Shown here piece after piece: positions 8,078-16,020 of a DNA stretch of 64,000 bases. This stretch comes from Aquabacterium sp029268225. Its GTDB lineage: Bacteria; Pseudomonadota; Gammaproteobacteria; Burkholderiales; Burkholderiaceae_C. The stretch spans positions 62,001 through 126,000 of the forward strand of contig NZ_JBBEYB010000009.1 of the NCBI RefSeq assembly GCF_037482285.1. The letters run 5' to 3'. The stretch's first letter is position 1; every line of letters starts with the position of its first letter. The position numbers were made by a program, and so were the translations under genes. Below the pieces are notes generated by a model that did no database searches, was not told the DNA's origin, and was given only the letters and a program-made list of their open reading frames with translations.

Positions 8078-9169
8078 ATGGGGGACGGTGTGAGCTTTCT
8101 TGATACGCTCCTAGGCCGAAAGCATCAGGCAATGATTGGGCTGGACATCAGCTCATCGGGCGTGAAGCTGGTCGAGTTGAGCCAGGCTGGGTCTGGCGAA
8201 TTCATTCTGGATCGGTTTGCTTCAGAGTCTTTTGAAAAAGGCTGGATTGCTGACGGCCAGATCGAAAAGTTCGACGAGGTGGCCGATGCTGTCCGCAAGG
8301 TTGTGGCGAAAAGCGGCACCCGCACCAAGTTGGTGGCGATGGCCATGCCTCAGTCGGCAGTGATCACCAAACGGATCATGCTGCCCGCCGGACTCCGTGA
8401 AGAAGAGATGGAGATGCAGGTAGAGGCCGAGGCCAACCAGTACATCCCCTTCTCACTGGACGAGGTCAGCCTGGACTTCTGTGTCGTGGGGCCCAGTCCG
8501 ACTTCGGCAGGCGATGTTGAGGTGCTGATCGCAGCTTCGCGCAAAGACCGTGTCCAAGATAGACAGGCCTTGGCGGAGGCCGCCGGGCTGAAACCAGCCG
8601 TGCTGGACATCGAGTCCTATGCATCGCGTCTGGCCATGCAGCGCATCGTCAGCGCGCTACCGGGGGAAGGCAAAGACGCCCTGATCGCCTTGTTTGAAAT
8701 TGGCGCGGAAAACACCAGTTTGAAGGTGTTGCGGGACGACGAATTGCTGTACGACCGAGATCAGGCGTTTGGCGGCTCTCAACTCACGCAACTCATTTCC
8801 CGCCAATACGGTTTCTCCTTCGAGGAGGCGGAGGCCAAGAAGTTGTCCGGCGACCTGCCTGAGGATTACCAGTCCAGCATTCTGGGGCCCTTCGTTGACA
8901 GCCTCTCCCAGGAAATCGGACGAGCCTTGCAGTACTTCTTTACCAGCACGCCGCATCACAAGGTGCACTATGTCATGTTGGCGGGGGGGACGGCAGGTTT
9001 GCCGGGGCTCAAAGACCGGGTGACCGAGCTCACGGGCTTCGCCTCCATGGTTGTCAATCCGTTTGAAGGCATGAAGCTCGGGTCGGCTGTGCGCGAAAGC
9101 AAGCTCCGTCGTGAGGCGCCTTCTTACCTCACCGCTTGTGGCTTGGCCATGCGGAGGTTTCTTGCATGA
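8078..9169 (+). CDS. pilM: Type IV pilus inner-membrane platform protein PilM
   Basis: Actin-like cytoplasmic ATP-binding protein of 363 residues that forms the cytoplasmic ring of the type IV pilus alignment subcomplex and binds the N-terminus of PilN. Visible hallmarks are the N-terminal phosphate-1 motif IGLDISSSGVKLVEL, the QVEAEANQYIPF segment and the C-terminal VMLAGGTAGLPGL (adenosine motif of the actin/FtsA superfamily). An alternative GTG start lies four codons downstream at 8090. It is the first gene of pilMNOPQ; its TGA overlaps the pilN ATG. Confidence 0.96.
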   Translation: MGDGVSFLDTLLGRKHQAMIGLDISSSGVKLVELSQAGSGEFILDRFASESFEKGWIADGQIEKFDEVADAVRKVVAKSGTRTKLVAMAMPQSAVITKRIMLPAGLREEEMEMQVEAEANQYIPFSLDEVSLDFCVVGPSPTSAGDVEVLIAASRKDRVQDRQALAEAAGLKPAVLDIESYASRLAMQRIVSALPGEGKDALIALFEIGAENTSLKVLRDDELLYDRDQAFGGSQLTQLISRQYGFSFEEAEAKKLSGDLPEDYQSSILGPFVDSLSQEIGRALQYFFTSTPHHKVHYVMLAGGTAGLPGLKDRVTELTGFASMVVNPFEGMKLGSAVRESKLRREAPSYLTACGLAMRRFLA

Positions 9170-9801
9170 TCTTGATCAACCTTTTGCCTCACCGTGAAGA
9201 GAAGCGGCAACTGCGCAAGCAGGCGTTTTTTGCGGGCTTGGGTATTTCCGTCGCGGCAGGCGCAGTGGTGGTGGGCTTGTGGTATGCCTTCCAGCAGCAG
9301 ATGATCAGCGGCCAACAGGCGCGCAACGATTTTCTGGCCGAGGCCAACCGCAAGCTCGATGCAGAGATCAAGGATGTTTCTTCGCTGAAAGCGGAGATCG
9401 AGGCGCTCAAGGCGCGCCAGCGCGCGGTAGAAGACTTGCAGACAGATCGGAACATGCCGGTTTACCTGCTCAATGAACTGGTCAAGCAGACGCCTGAGGG
9501 CATCTACCTGACCTCCGTCAAGCAGGATGGGCAATCGGTGATGGTCGCGGGCACAGCGCAGTCCAACGAGCGCGTCTCTGAGTTCTTGCGCAACACCAGC
9601 AATCACTCCGAGTGGTTGGAGCGCCCGGAGTTGCAGGAGATCAAGGCGGCCGTTCGTGCTGCCAAAGATCCTCGCGATGCCAAGCGGCTTTACGACTTCT
9701 CTGTGCGGATCAGCTTGAAGCGACCTGCTGACGTGTCGGCCGCGGCATCCGCTGCGAGCGGCGCTGCGCAACCGACCGCTTCTGCGGCTCATCCGTCCTG
9801 A
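9166..9801 (+). CDS. pilN: Type IV pilus assembly protein PilN
   Basis: Inner-membrane protein of 211 residues. The N-terminal MILINLLPHREEKR is the conserved INLLP-x-R peptide that binds in the groove of PilM. One membrane helix (about residues 20-43) and a periplasmic coiled coil plus ferredoxin-like domain follow; this domain pairs with PilO. The C-terminus is Ala/Ser-rich. The start at 9166 is set by the INLLP motif and the ATGA overlap with pilM; an earlier ATG at 9136 lies inside pilM. Confidence 0.95.
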   Translation: MILINLLPHREEKRQLRKQAFFAGLGISVAAGAVVVGLWYAFQQQMISGQQARNDFLAEANRKLDAEIKDVSSLKAEIEALKARQRAVEDLQTDRNMPVYLLNELVKQTPEGIYLTSVKQDGQSVMVAGTAQSNERVSEFLRNTSNHSEWLERPELQEIKAAVRAAKDPRDAKRLYDFSVRISLKRPADVSAAASAASGAAQPTASAAHPS

Positions 9802-9811
9802 GGTGCGCAAG

Positions 9812-10495
9812 ATGGCAAATCCGAACATCAATATTGATTTGAACGAGTGGTTTGAGAAAGCCCAGGAGCAGTTCCGGGGTCTCAATCCCAACGAGCCTGG
9901 ACAATGGCCCCTGTTGCCCAAGGTGACCGCCTTTGTGGCGGCGGCATGCTTTGTCGTGTTCCTGGGTTGGTACTTGCTGCTATCGGCACAAGCAGAAGAG
10001 TTGCAGGCTGAGCGCGACAAGGAAAATCAACTCAAGAGCGACTATCAGTCCAAGGTCGTTCAGGCTGTCAACCTGGGTGAGTTGCGCAAGCAACTTGTTC
10101 AGGTGGGTGAGTACGTCAAGCAGTTGGAGAAGCAATTGCCTGGCAAAGCTGAGATGGCGGCGCTGTTGTCTGACATCAACCAGGCTGGATTGGGGCGCGG
10201 CCTCGACTTTGACCTGTTCCGCCCTGGTCAGGTGGATGTCAAGGAATACTACGCAGAGTTGCCGATTGCCATCCGCGTTACAGGCCGGTACCACGACATC
10301 GGCGCGTTCACGGGCGACATCGCAAATCTGTCCCGTATCGTGACCTTGCACAACCTCAACATTGGCAGCTCCACCGGCAAAGACAGCTCCGGTACGCTGT
10401 TCATGGAGGCGACCGCTCGCACCTATCGTTACCTTGACTCTGCCGAGATCGATGCGGCTCGGGCCGAGCAGCAGAAGAAAGCAGGGGGCAAGTGA
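9812..10495 (+). CDS. pilO: Type IV pilus assembly protein PilO
   Basis: Inner-membrane alignment protein of 227 residues: a short cytoplasmic N-terminus, a membrane helix around residues 37-56 (VTAFVAAACFVVFLGWYLLL), a long coiled coil (AEELQAERDKENQLKSDY onward) and a periplasmic ferredoxin-like domain with the ADI/LSDIN(Q)AG segment. It forms a heterodimer with PilN and links PilM to PilP and PilQ. A GTG three codons upstream (9803) is possible. Its stop overlaps the pilP start (TGATG). Confidence 0.95.
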   Translation: MANPNINIDLNEWFEKAQEQFRGLNPNEPGQWPLLPKVTAFVAAACFVVFLGWYLLLSAQAEELQAERDKENQLKSDYQSKVVQAVNLGELRKQLVQVGEYVKQLEKQLPGKAEMAALLSDINQAGLGRGLDFDLFRPGQVDVKEYYAELPIAIRVTGRYHDIGAFTGDIANLSRIVTLHNLNIGSSTGKDSSGTLFMEATARTYRYLDSAEIDAARAEQQKKAGGK

Positions 10496-11028
10496 TGCGT
10501 CAACCCCATTACAAACTGCTGGCCGTGATGGCTTTGCTCAGCCTGACGGCATGTGGTGGCGAGCAGGAAGAGTTGCAGGCCTGGATGGATCAGCAGCGAC
10601 AGCAGGTGCAGCCGAGTATTCAGCCCTTGACTGAGCCTCAGAAATTTCATCCTCAGGCTTACACCGGCATGGAGTCCGAGGAGCCCTTCAGCCCGAACAA
10701 GCTGACCGGCGCTTTGAAGAACGAAGCGGTGCAGCCTAATTCCGCAGTGTCTGCGGAACTGAGTCGCCGTAAGGAACCCTTGGAGGCGTTCCCCTTGGAT
10801 GCCATGTCCATGGTGGGCAGCGTGAACCGCAAAGGGGCGCCTTACGCGCTGTTGAAAGTGGACGACCTGTTGTACCAGGTGAAGGTCGGCGACTACCTCG
10901 GACAGAACTACGGGAAGATCCTCTCGATCACCGAAACCGAGATCACGTTGCGAGAAATTGTGCAGGACGCCGCAGGCGAGTGGATTGAACGTCCAACCAC
11001 CCTGCAGTTGCAGGAGGGTGGACGATGA
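10495..11028 (+). CDS. pilP: Type IV pilus lipoprotein PilP
   Basis: A 177-residue inner-membrane lipoprotein. The signal is MRQPHYKLLAVMALLSLTAC with lipobox LTAC and lipidated C20. A disordered Gln/Pro-rich linker is followed by a C-terminal beta-sandwich (SMVGSVNRKGAPYALLKVDDLLYQVKVGDYLGQNYG), which docks on the N0 domain of the PilQ secretin. It connects the PilMNO platform to the outer-membrane channel. The stop overlaps the pilQ ATG (ATGA). Confidence 0.95.
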   Translation: MRQPHYKLLAVMALLSLTACGGEQEELQAWMDQQRQQVQPSIQPLTEPQKFHPQAYTGMESEEPFSPNKLTGALKNEAVQPNSAVSAELSRRKEPLEAFPLDAMSMVGSVNRKGAPYALLKVDDLLYQVKVGDYLGQNYGKILSITETEITLREIVQDAAGEWIERPTTLQLQEGGR

Positions 11029-13202
11029 AGACGAAGCTGGAGACTATGAATATGAAACCGTGGCGCGTTGCGATGGCTGGCCTGTCCTTGGCTTTGGTCT
11101 CACCGTTGACTTGGGCGGCGGCAGCCATTCAGGCCATCACCAGCACCCAGCAGGCTGGGACCGACGTGGTGCGCATCGAGTTGTCTGAACCCTTGGCTGC
11201 CTTGCCTGCGGGTTTCATCGTCCAGACCCCACCGCGCATTGCCATTGACCTGCCCGGCGTGGGCAGCGATTTGGAGCGCAATGTCGTCGAGATCAACCAA
11301 GGCAATCTGCGCACGGTGAATGTCGCGCAAGCTGGGGAGCGTACGCGCTTGGTGTTGAACTTGCGCCAGGCCACGACCTACACGGCCAGCCTCCAGGGCA
11401 AGACTTTGCTGTTGAGCCTTGCACCCGCCGTAGCGACCAATGCGCCGGACGCATCCAGCCCGACGCGCATGGGCAGCGGTGAAGTGGTGCACTTTGCCGA
11501 GAACAAGAATGTCAACACCCTGGCCCTCAAGGCCATCGACTTCCGTCGTGGCCAGGATGGGGCCGGTCGGGTCGTGATTGACCTGCCGAACAACCAAGTT
11601 GGCGTGGACATCAAGCAGCAGGGGCAGGCGCTGGTCGTCGAGTTCATGCGGACAGCGTTGCCTGAGCGTCTGCGTCGTCGTTTTGACGTGACGGACTTTG
11701 GCACACCAGTTCAAAACATGACGGCTGAACAGGTGGGTGATCGCGTCAAGCTGACGGTCAAACCGAAGGGCGACTGGGAGCACTCTGCTTACCAGAGCGA
11801 TAACCAGTTTGTCTTGGAAGTGCGGGCCCGCAAGGCTGAGCCCAACAAGCTGACCCCTGGCCCGGGCTACTCTGGTGAAAAGCTGTCCCTGAACTTCCAG
11901 AACATTGAAGTTCGTGCCTTGCTGCAAGTCATCGCCGACTTCACCAATTTCAACGTGGTGACCAGCGATACCGTCACCGGTACAGTGACTCTGCGCCTCA
12001 AAGACGTCCCATGGGATCAGGCACTCGACATCATCATGCAGGCCAAGGGCCTGGGGGTGCGAAAGACTGGTAACGTGTTGTGGATCGCACCGAAGGACGA
12101 GATTTACACCAAGGAAAAGCTTGATCTGGAAGCCAAAAAGCAGATTCAGGATCTGGAGCCGTTGCGCACGCAGTCCTTCCAGCTGAATTACGCCAAGGCT
12201 GAAGAGATTGCCAAGCGCCTGACCGGGGATTCTGGAACGGGTGGCAGCGGCACCAACACAAAGACGATCTCTCCTCGCGGCAGCGTTTTCCACGAACAGC
12301 GTACCAATCAGATCTTCGTCACAGACATCCCTTCCAAGCTGGAAGAAATCCAGCAGATGATCTCGAAGATCGATATCCCGATGCGTCAGGTGCTGATTGA
12401 AGCTCGTATCGTCGAGGCAACGGACACCTTCGGGCGTAACCTGGGTGTGAAGTTGGGCGCCCTGGACATGCGCGGTGTGCGTGGTGGTGTGCCAGGCTTT
12501 GGTGTGGGCGGCAACAATCGCGTGGCGATCACCGGCACCTACCAGGGCGTGGGCGAGCAGACGTTGCAAGCTGAAGAGTCGGATGGCAGCTACACGCCCA
12601 ACACCTACTTCGTCAACATGCCAGCAGGTGGCATCAACGGGGTGAATGCGGCGTCCGTTGCCTTGTCGTTGTTTGGCGCCAACTCGAACCGGTTCTTGAA
12701 CTTGGAGTTGTCGGCCTTGGAAGCGGAGGGCAAGGGCAAGATCGTATCGAGCCCACGCGTCATCACAGCAGACCAGGTCAAAGCTCTGATTGAGCAAGGC
12801 ACCGAACTGCCATACCAAACGGCGACCTCCAGTGGTGCGACGTCGATTGCCTTCCGTAAAGCCAGCATGAAGCTGGAAGTAACGCCGCAGATCACGCCGG
12901 AAGGCAGCATCATTCTGGATGTGGACGTCAACAAGGACAGCGTTGGCCGAATCACGACAGCGGGCTATGCCATCGACACCAAGCATGTGCAAACACAGGT
13001 GCTGGTCGAGAACGGCGGCACGGTGGTGATCGGCGGCATCTACATGCAGAGCGAAACCGAGAACGTGTCGCAAGTGCCGCTGCTGGGAGACATTCCGGTG
13101 GTGGGCAATTTGTTCAAGACACGCGCCAAGGCGTCGGAGCGTTCCGAGTTGCTGATTTTCCTGACACCGAAGGTGATCACGGAAAAGGGCGCATTGCGCT
13201 AA
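11025..13202 (+). CDS. pilQ: Type IV pilus secretin PilQ
   Basis: Outer-membrane secretin of 725 residues through which the pilus fibre exits. After a signal peptide (cleavage near TWAAAA) come two AMIN domains that bind peptidoglycan (about 30-130 and 165-265). The STN/N0 domain follows (YSGEKLSLNFQNIEVRALLQVIADFTNFNVV), then an N1 domain and the secretin core. The core ends with the signature VPLLGDIPVVGNLF and an LLIFLTPKVI strand. The signal peptide may begin at the first Met or at the internal Met near residue 10. It is the last recognised pil gene of the operon. Confidence 0.97.
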   Translation: MKTKLETMNMKPWRVAMAGLSLALVSPLTWAAAAIQAITSTQQAGTDVVRIELSEPLAALPAGFIVQTPPRIAIDLPGVGSDLERNVVEINQGNLRTVNVAQAGERTRLVLNLRQATTYTASLQGKTLLLSLAPAVATNAPDASSPTRMGSGEVVHFAENKNVNTLALKAIDFRRGQDGAGRVVIDLPNNQVGVDIKQQGQALVVEFMRTALPERLRRRFDVTDFGTPVQNMTAEQVGDRVKLTVKPKGDWEHSAYQSDNQFVLEVRARKAEPNKLTPGPGYSGEKLSLNFQNIEVRALLQVIADFTNFNVVTSDTVTGTVTLRLKDVPWDQALDIIMQAKGLGVRKTGNVLWIAPKDEIYTKEKLDLEAKKQIQDLEPLRTQSFQLNYAKAEEIAKRLTGDSGTGGSGTNTKTISPRGSVFHEQRTNQIFVTDIPSKLEEIQQMISKIDIPMRQVLIEARIVEATDTFGRNLGVKLGALDMRGVRGGVPGFGVGGNNRVAITGTYQGVGEQTLQAEESDGSYTPNTYFVNMPAGGINGVNAASVALSLFGANSNRFLNLELSALEAEGKGKIVSSPRVITADQVKALIEQGTELPYQTATSSGATSIAFRKASMKLEVTPQITPEGSIILDVDVNKDSVGRITTAGYAIDTKHVQTQVLVENGGTVVIGGIYMQSETENVSQVPLLGDIPVVGNLFKTRAKASERSELLIFLTPKVITEKGALR

Positions 13203-13247
13203 TTATTTGGGGTGGTCGTCACTGGGATTACCAGGCGAGGAAGCAAA

Positions 13248-14468
13248 ATGAAATTGAAAGTATTGATCGCGGCCTTGTCGGCAGTGAGTTTGTTGGTTGC
13301 CTGCGGTGGCGGGGGCGGTGATGCGGGGACCAGTCCGTATGGTGGCGGTTCTGGGTCAGGTACTGGTGGTGTGGGGGGAGGAGGAACTGTGCCAGGCACA
13401 ACGGAGCCTTCAGTGCCAGCAGCCATGACATTCGAGAGTATCTCGCCAACTAATTCTCTGTTGATTCAAGGCGCCACTGCGGCAGGGCGGACTGACACCG
13501 CCACTCTTACATTCAAAGTGGTAGACCAAGTCGGCGCGGTGGTTGCTGGTCAGGATGTGAATTTCACTGTATCTCCATCGACAGCGGTAACGTTGAATAT
13601 CACGTCCGCGAAAACTGATGCAAACGGACTCGTTCAGACTTCGGTAACGTCAAAGACCGTGCCTACCACCGCCGTTGTGACAGCAGTTTTGGCGTCCAGT
13701 AGTGCAGTTCGGGCTGTTTCGAACTCCCTGAATATCTCTGGTGGTGATCCTGTCCCCGAAGCATTCCAGATTGTGGCTGAAGAGTATAACCTTGATGGTC
13801 GTTTCGTGGGTGATACTACAAAGGTGTCGGCTTTTGTGGGTGATATTAATGGCAACCCCGTTCCGGACGGATTTGCTGTGAATTTTACGACTGATGCAGG
13901 GGTGGTGGAGGGGGGGTGCTTGACTGTAAATGGCACTTGCAGCGTGAATTTCCGTGTGCAGGCTCCATATGGGAATGGGGTGGCAACCATTACTGCGACA
14001 GGGGAGGCCAGTGACGTATCAGTTTCTGATACTCTGAAGATTAATATGGCTGGCTCCGCGGGAGGTAATTATCAGTTGTCGGAGGTAAGCTCCGGCTCCC
14101 CTGCGGTGCAAAACACTACATTGAGTAACTGCAAGCAGGATGTGGTCTACTATTTGAGTGATGGCGGAGCGGTTGCCCGTGCAGTCGCTAAGGGCTCGAC
14201 GGTGGCAGTCGCAACAACTGGTGGCGGTTCTGCTGCTTCAATTAAACTCGGATCACCGGTTTCGGATGCACTGGACGGAGACTTTGCCCCTACTATCGTG
14301 GTCGTCAGTTATGACCTGAGTAACCTGACTTCCAGTAAGAAATGTACTGTTGGTGGTTCCTCCACAGCCAGTGAGGCGAGTGTTGACTTTTTGTTGAAAA
14401 CCCCAAACGGGATTGAGCAATTGCAAAAGATTACGCTTATTTATCCTTACGCACCTCCCGCACCGTGA
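13248..14468 (+). CDS. Putative lipoprotein with Ig-like (Big-type) domains, unrecognised
   Basis: A 406-residue predicted lipoprotein. MKLKVLIAALSAVSLLVAC has lipobox LLVAC with C19, followed by a long Gly/Ser/Thr linker. Two beta-rich stretches (around residues 65-160 and 170-270) resemble bacterial Ig-like domains: 'TLTFKVVDQVGAVVAGQDVNFTV' followed by 'TDANGLVQTSVTS' is the invasin/Big_1 pattern. Cys pairs occur (GGCLTVNGTC). It sits between pilQ (45 bases upstream) and aroK (its TGA overlaps the aroK GTG), so it is probably transcribed with the pil operon. Its GC is clearly lower than that of its neighbours and codon choice is less biased, suggesting acquisition or fast evolution. A surface role linked to pili is possible but only inferred from position. 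Confidence 0.75.
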   Translation: MKLKVLIAALSAVSLLVACGGGGGDAGTSPYGGGSGSGTGGVGGGGTVPGTTEPSVPAAMTFESISPTNSLLIQGATAAGRTDTATLTFKVVDQVGAVVAGQDVNFTVSPSTAVTLNITSAKTDANGLVQTSVTSKTVPTTAVVTAVLASSSAVRAVSNSLNISGGDPVPEAFQIVAEEYNLDGRFVGDTTKVSAFVGDINGNPVPDGFAVNFTTDAGVVEGGCLTVNGTCSVNFRVQAPYGNGVATITATGEASDVSVSDTLKINMAGSAGGNYQLSEVSSGSPAVQNTTLSNCKQDVVYYLSDGGAVARAVAKGSTVAVATTGGGSAASIKLGSPVSDALDGDFAPTIVVVSYDLSNLTSSKKCTVGGSSTASEASVDFLLKTPNGIEQLQKITLIYPYAPPAP

Positions 14469-15034
14469 ACATCTCACTTGTCGGCCTTCCCGGCGGTGGC
14501 AAATCCACCGTCGGACGGCAACTGGCTCGACGCATCGGAGCGCGTTTCATCGACTCCGATGCTGTCTTGGAGGACCGGATCGGCATGCCGATCCGGTCCT
14601 TTTTCGAGCAATACGGTGAGTCTGCCTTTCGTGATCAGGAGGAAGTGGTCATTGACGAGCTGACGCGATCAGATCACGAGCCCAGGATCATCGCAACGGG
14701 TGGAGGTGCTGTTTTGCGTCAGGCGAACCGTGCGCACCTGCACGATCGCACGACGGTCATCTATCTGCGCTCGTCACCCGAAGAGTTGTACCGTCGGTTG
14801 CGACACGACACTCAGCGGCCTTTGCTGCAGGTGGATGACCCCTTGGCCAAGCTGCGTGAGCTTTACGATCAGCGCCACCCGCTCTATGAGGAGGTGGCGC
14901 ATTACAGTGTGGACACGGGGCGTCCCTCGGTGGCCACATTGGTCAACATGATCATGATGCAGTTGGAGGTCGCAGGCTTGTTGCCTTCAGGCGTTCAGGT
15001 GGCCGGCAACGTATCTACTCAAAAGAATGGATGA
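14465..15034 (+). CDS. aroK: Shikimate kinase
   Basis: Phosphorylates shikimate to shikimate 3-phosphate in the chorismate pathway. The 189-residue product opens with the Walker A loop GLPGGGKST (residues 7-15). It has the substrate-binding D-S-D (FIDSDAVLE), the IATGGGAV motif and the lid arginines (RLRHDTQRPLL). The GTG start at 14465 overlaps the preceding lipoprotein stop. The usual partner aroB does not follow; a terminator and the convergent galU do. Confidence 0.95.
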   Translation: MNISLVGLPGGGKSTVGRQLARRIGARFIDSDAVLEDRIGMPIRSFFEQYGESAFRDQEEVVIDELTRSDHEPRIIATGGGAVLRQANRAHLHDRTTVIYLRSSPEELYRRLRHDTQRPLLQVDDPLAKLRELYDQRHPLYEEVAHYSVDTGRPSVATLVNMIMMQLEVAGLLPSGVQVAGNVSTQKNG

Positions 15035-15060
15035 TTTCCGCGCGGCACATACCGCATGAA

Positions 15061-15092
15061 AACAGGGGCCTGAACGGCCCCTGTTTATTTTT
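15061..15092. terminator. Bidirectional terminator between aroK and galU
   Basis: A 10-bp perfect stem AACAGGGGCC / GGCCCCTGTT with a 5-base loop (15071-15075), followed by TATTTTTGT on the plus strand. As are present before the stem, giving a modest T run on the minus strand. It can serve both convergent genes. Confidence 0.85.
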
Positions 15093-15116
15093 GTGTTGCA
15101 GGCAAAGCCAAGACGA

Positions 15117-15986
15117 TCAATCCAAGCGAAGCCCCAGCAGGTACTGTTTGAACCAAGCGCCGACCTGTGGGTGCTGCAAAGCCAGTTCGACGTTGGCTTC
15201 CAGGAAGCCCTCCTTGCTGCCGCAGTCGTAGCGCTTGCCTTCGTAGCGGTAGGCATACACCTTCTCGCTACGCAGCAGGCCCGCAATGCCATCGGTCAAT
15301 TGAATCTCGTTGCCCACGCCACGCGGTTGTTGCCGGATTTGTTCGAACACGGCCGGGGTGAGGATGTAACGACCAGCGACACCGAGACGTGAGGGCGCGA
15401 CCTCCGGGGCGGGTTTCTCGACGATCTGTGAGACGTCCATGACGCGATCACTCTGCATTTGACCGGCCACGATGCCATACCGCTTGGTGTGCTCCGCAGG
15501 TACTTCCTGCACAGCGAGAATCGACCCCTGCAGGTCTTCAAACTGTTGCACCATCTGCTTGAGAACGCTGGTCTCGCCCACCATCAGGTCGTCAGCCAGC
15601 AGCACAGCGAATGGCTCGCCACGCACCAGGCGTTCACCACACAGTACGGCGTGTCCCAGGCCCAAGCTTTTTGGCTGGCGCACGAACACACACTCCATGT
15701 CGGAGGGTTTGATGGAATGCACTAGTTCCAGCAGTTCGTTCTTGCCGGCTTGCGCCAGTTCGTGCTCCAACTCGAATGCCGTGTCGAAATGGTCTTCGAT
15801 GGCGCGCTTGTGGCGGCCGGTCACGAAGATCATTTCACGGATGCCAGCGTCATAGGCCTCTTCCACGGCGTACTGGATCAGCGGCTTGTCCACGACGGGC
15901 AGCATTTCCTTCGGCTGCGCCTTGGTGGCCGGCAGAAAACGGGTGCCCAGGCCTGCGACGGGGAAGATGGCTTTGGTGATGCTCAC
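15117..15986 (-). CDS. galU: UTP-glucose-1-phosphate uridylyltransferase
   Basis: Makes UDP-glucose from UTP and glucose 1-phosphate for lipopolysaccharide, exopolysaccharide and trehalose synthesis. The 289-residue product starts with SITKAIFPVAGLGTRFLPATKA, the nucleotide-binding signature of the GalU branch of nucleotidyltransferases, and contains the PKEMLPVVDKP motif. The GTG start at 15986 is supported by a good AAAGGA ribosome site 8 bases upstream; an open extension to 16127 lies inside valS and is rejected. It is downstream of valS in the same direction with a 34-base gap. Confidence 0.95.
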   Translation of the reverse strand: MSITKAIFPVAGLGTRFLPATKAQPKEMLPVVDKPLIQYAVEEAYDAGIREMIFVTGRHKRAIEDHFDTAFELEHELAQAGKNELLELVHSIKPSDMECVFVRQPKSLGLGHAVLCGERLVRGEPFAVLLADDLMVGETSVLKQMVQQFEDLQGSILAVQEVPAEHTKRYGIVAGQMQSDRVMDVSQIVEKPAPEVAPSRLGVAGRYILTPAVFEQIRQQPRGVGNEIQLTDGIAGLLRSEKVYAYRYEGKRYDCGSKEGFLEANVELALQHPQVGAWFKQYLLGLRLD

Positions 15987-16020
15987 AGATCGAATCCTTT
16001 GAAACTGCTCAAGGTTGGCA

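Noticed and set aside
11100..13073. Open frame of 657 codons on the minus strand
   Set aside because: Antisense to pilQ, with no domain-like sequence.
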